From NCBI GenBank assembly GCA_900550685.1, contig URTS01000110.1, positions 1 through 6,080 of the forward strand: DNA of 6,080 bases, written 5' to 3'. Each line of letters starts with the position of its first letter. Within the stretch, counting starts at the first letter, position 1. The DNA is from an uncultured Oscillibacter sp. Its GTDB lineage: Bacteria; Bacillota; Clostridia; Oscillospirales; Oscillospiraceae. Under the pieces are notes generated by a model. The model saw nothing but the letters and a program-made list of their open reading frames with translations, had not been told where the DNA came from and searched no databases. A program made the translations under genes and the position numbers. Shown here in pieces: positions 5,898 to 6,080 of this stretch.

Positions 5898-5966
5898 GAT
5901 CGTATAAGGGTGTGCCGCCTTGCGGCACGGGAAAGCATGGTGATACCATGCAAGATCGAATCCCCA

Positions 5967-5994
5967 TTTTCTTTTCCTCTTGCGGAAAAGAAAA
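5967..5994 (+). repeat. Hairpin H1 of copy B, loop TCTTGC
   Basis: A perfect 11-bp stem (TTTTCTTTTCC and GGAAAAGAAAA) closes the loop TCTTGC. The innermost pairs are C-G here and in copy C but G-C in copy A, a compensated change. Confidence 0.85.
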
Positions 5995-6030
5995 CGGCCA
6001 TTCATGGTCAAAAGAAAAGACGCTGAGGGA

Positions 6031-6056
6031 TGATTTGACACCTCCGTGTCAAATCA
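6031..6056 (+). repeat. Hairpin H2 of copy B
   Basis: A perfect 11-bp stem (TGATTTGACAC and GTGTCAAATCA) with loop CTCC is followed by the conserved CCCAAAACG. All three differences from the copy A stem are matched on the opposite arm. Confidence 0.85.
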
Positions 6057-6080
6057 CCCAAAACGGGGGCTGTCCGCCAC

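Larger units (their letters stand above)
5912..6080 (+). repeat. Structured repeat element, copy B (plus orientation, cut by window end)
   Basis: Upstream of mutS lies a third copy in the same orientation as A. It shows hairpin 5912-5928 (GTGCCGC and GCGGCAC, 3-base loop), hairpin 5935-5951 (GCATGGT and ACCATGC, loop GAT), CCCCA at 5962, H1 at 5967-5994, a short CCAT/ATGG inverted repeat (5998-6007), a second AAAAGAAAA block, H2 at 6031-6056, then ACCCAAAACG and CCGCCAC, where the window ends. The rest of the element should continue beyond 6080. Its left end adjoins the presumed mutS promoter. Confidence 0.75.

Overview
The window looks like chromosomal DNA from a GC-rich, low-complexity-poor Firmicute of class Clostridia, most likely a gut Oscillospiraceae-type organism (Oscillibacter, Flavonifractor or relatives). 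This placement is inference from three things: strong AGGAG-type Shine-Dalgarno sites, a GC-rich codon style, and the MutS, MutL, AEC and CPBP protein types. No rRNA or other marker in the window fixes the taxon.

All four genes lie on the minus strand, so transcription runs from high to low coordinates. First comes a complete mutS (5845 to 3236), the DNA mismatch-recognition ATPase. A 735-base gene-free stretch (2501-3235) follows. Next is a tight cluster: a CPBP-family intramembrane protease-like protein (2500 to 1793), an AEC-family permease (1762 to 851, GTG start), and the first 280 codons of mutL (840 to the window edge). Gaps inside the cluster are 30 and 10 bases, and the mutL Shine-Dalgarno overlaps the permease stop codon, so the three genes are very probably one operon. 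MutS and MutL work together in mismatch repair. The two membrane proteins between them have no obvious link to repair.

The most interesting part is the non-coding DNA. The mutS-CPBP gap and the region upstream of mutS hold three diverged copies of one long structured repeat. I call them A (plus strand, about 2549-2885), C (minus strand, about 2935-3232) and B (plus strand, about 5912-6080, cut by the window end). They share short conserved blocks (a CCCCA lead-in, a TCTTGY hairpin loop, AAAAGAAAA blocks, ACCCAAAACG, GTGGCACGG) separated by hairpins whose arm sequences differ from copy to copy while pairing is kept. In the best pair (A and B), three base changes in one arm are matched by three exactly complementary changes in the other. 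A and C sit tail-to-tail and fill almost the whole mutS-CPBP gap; C begins within a few bases of the mutS stop and B lies just upstream of mutS. I do not recognise a named family for this element. It could be a non-autonomous mobile repeat, a structured RNA, or both.
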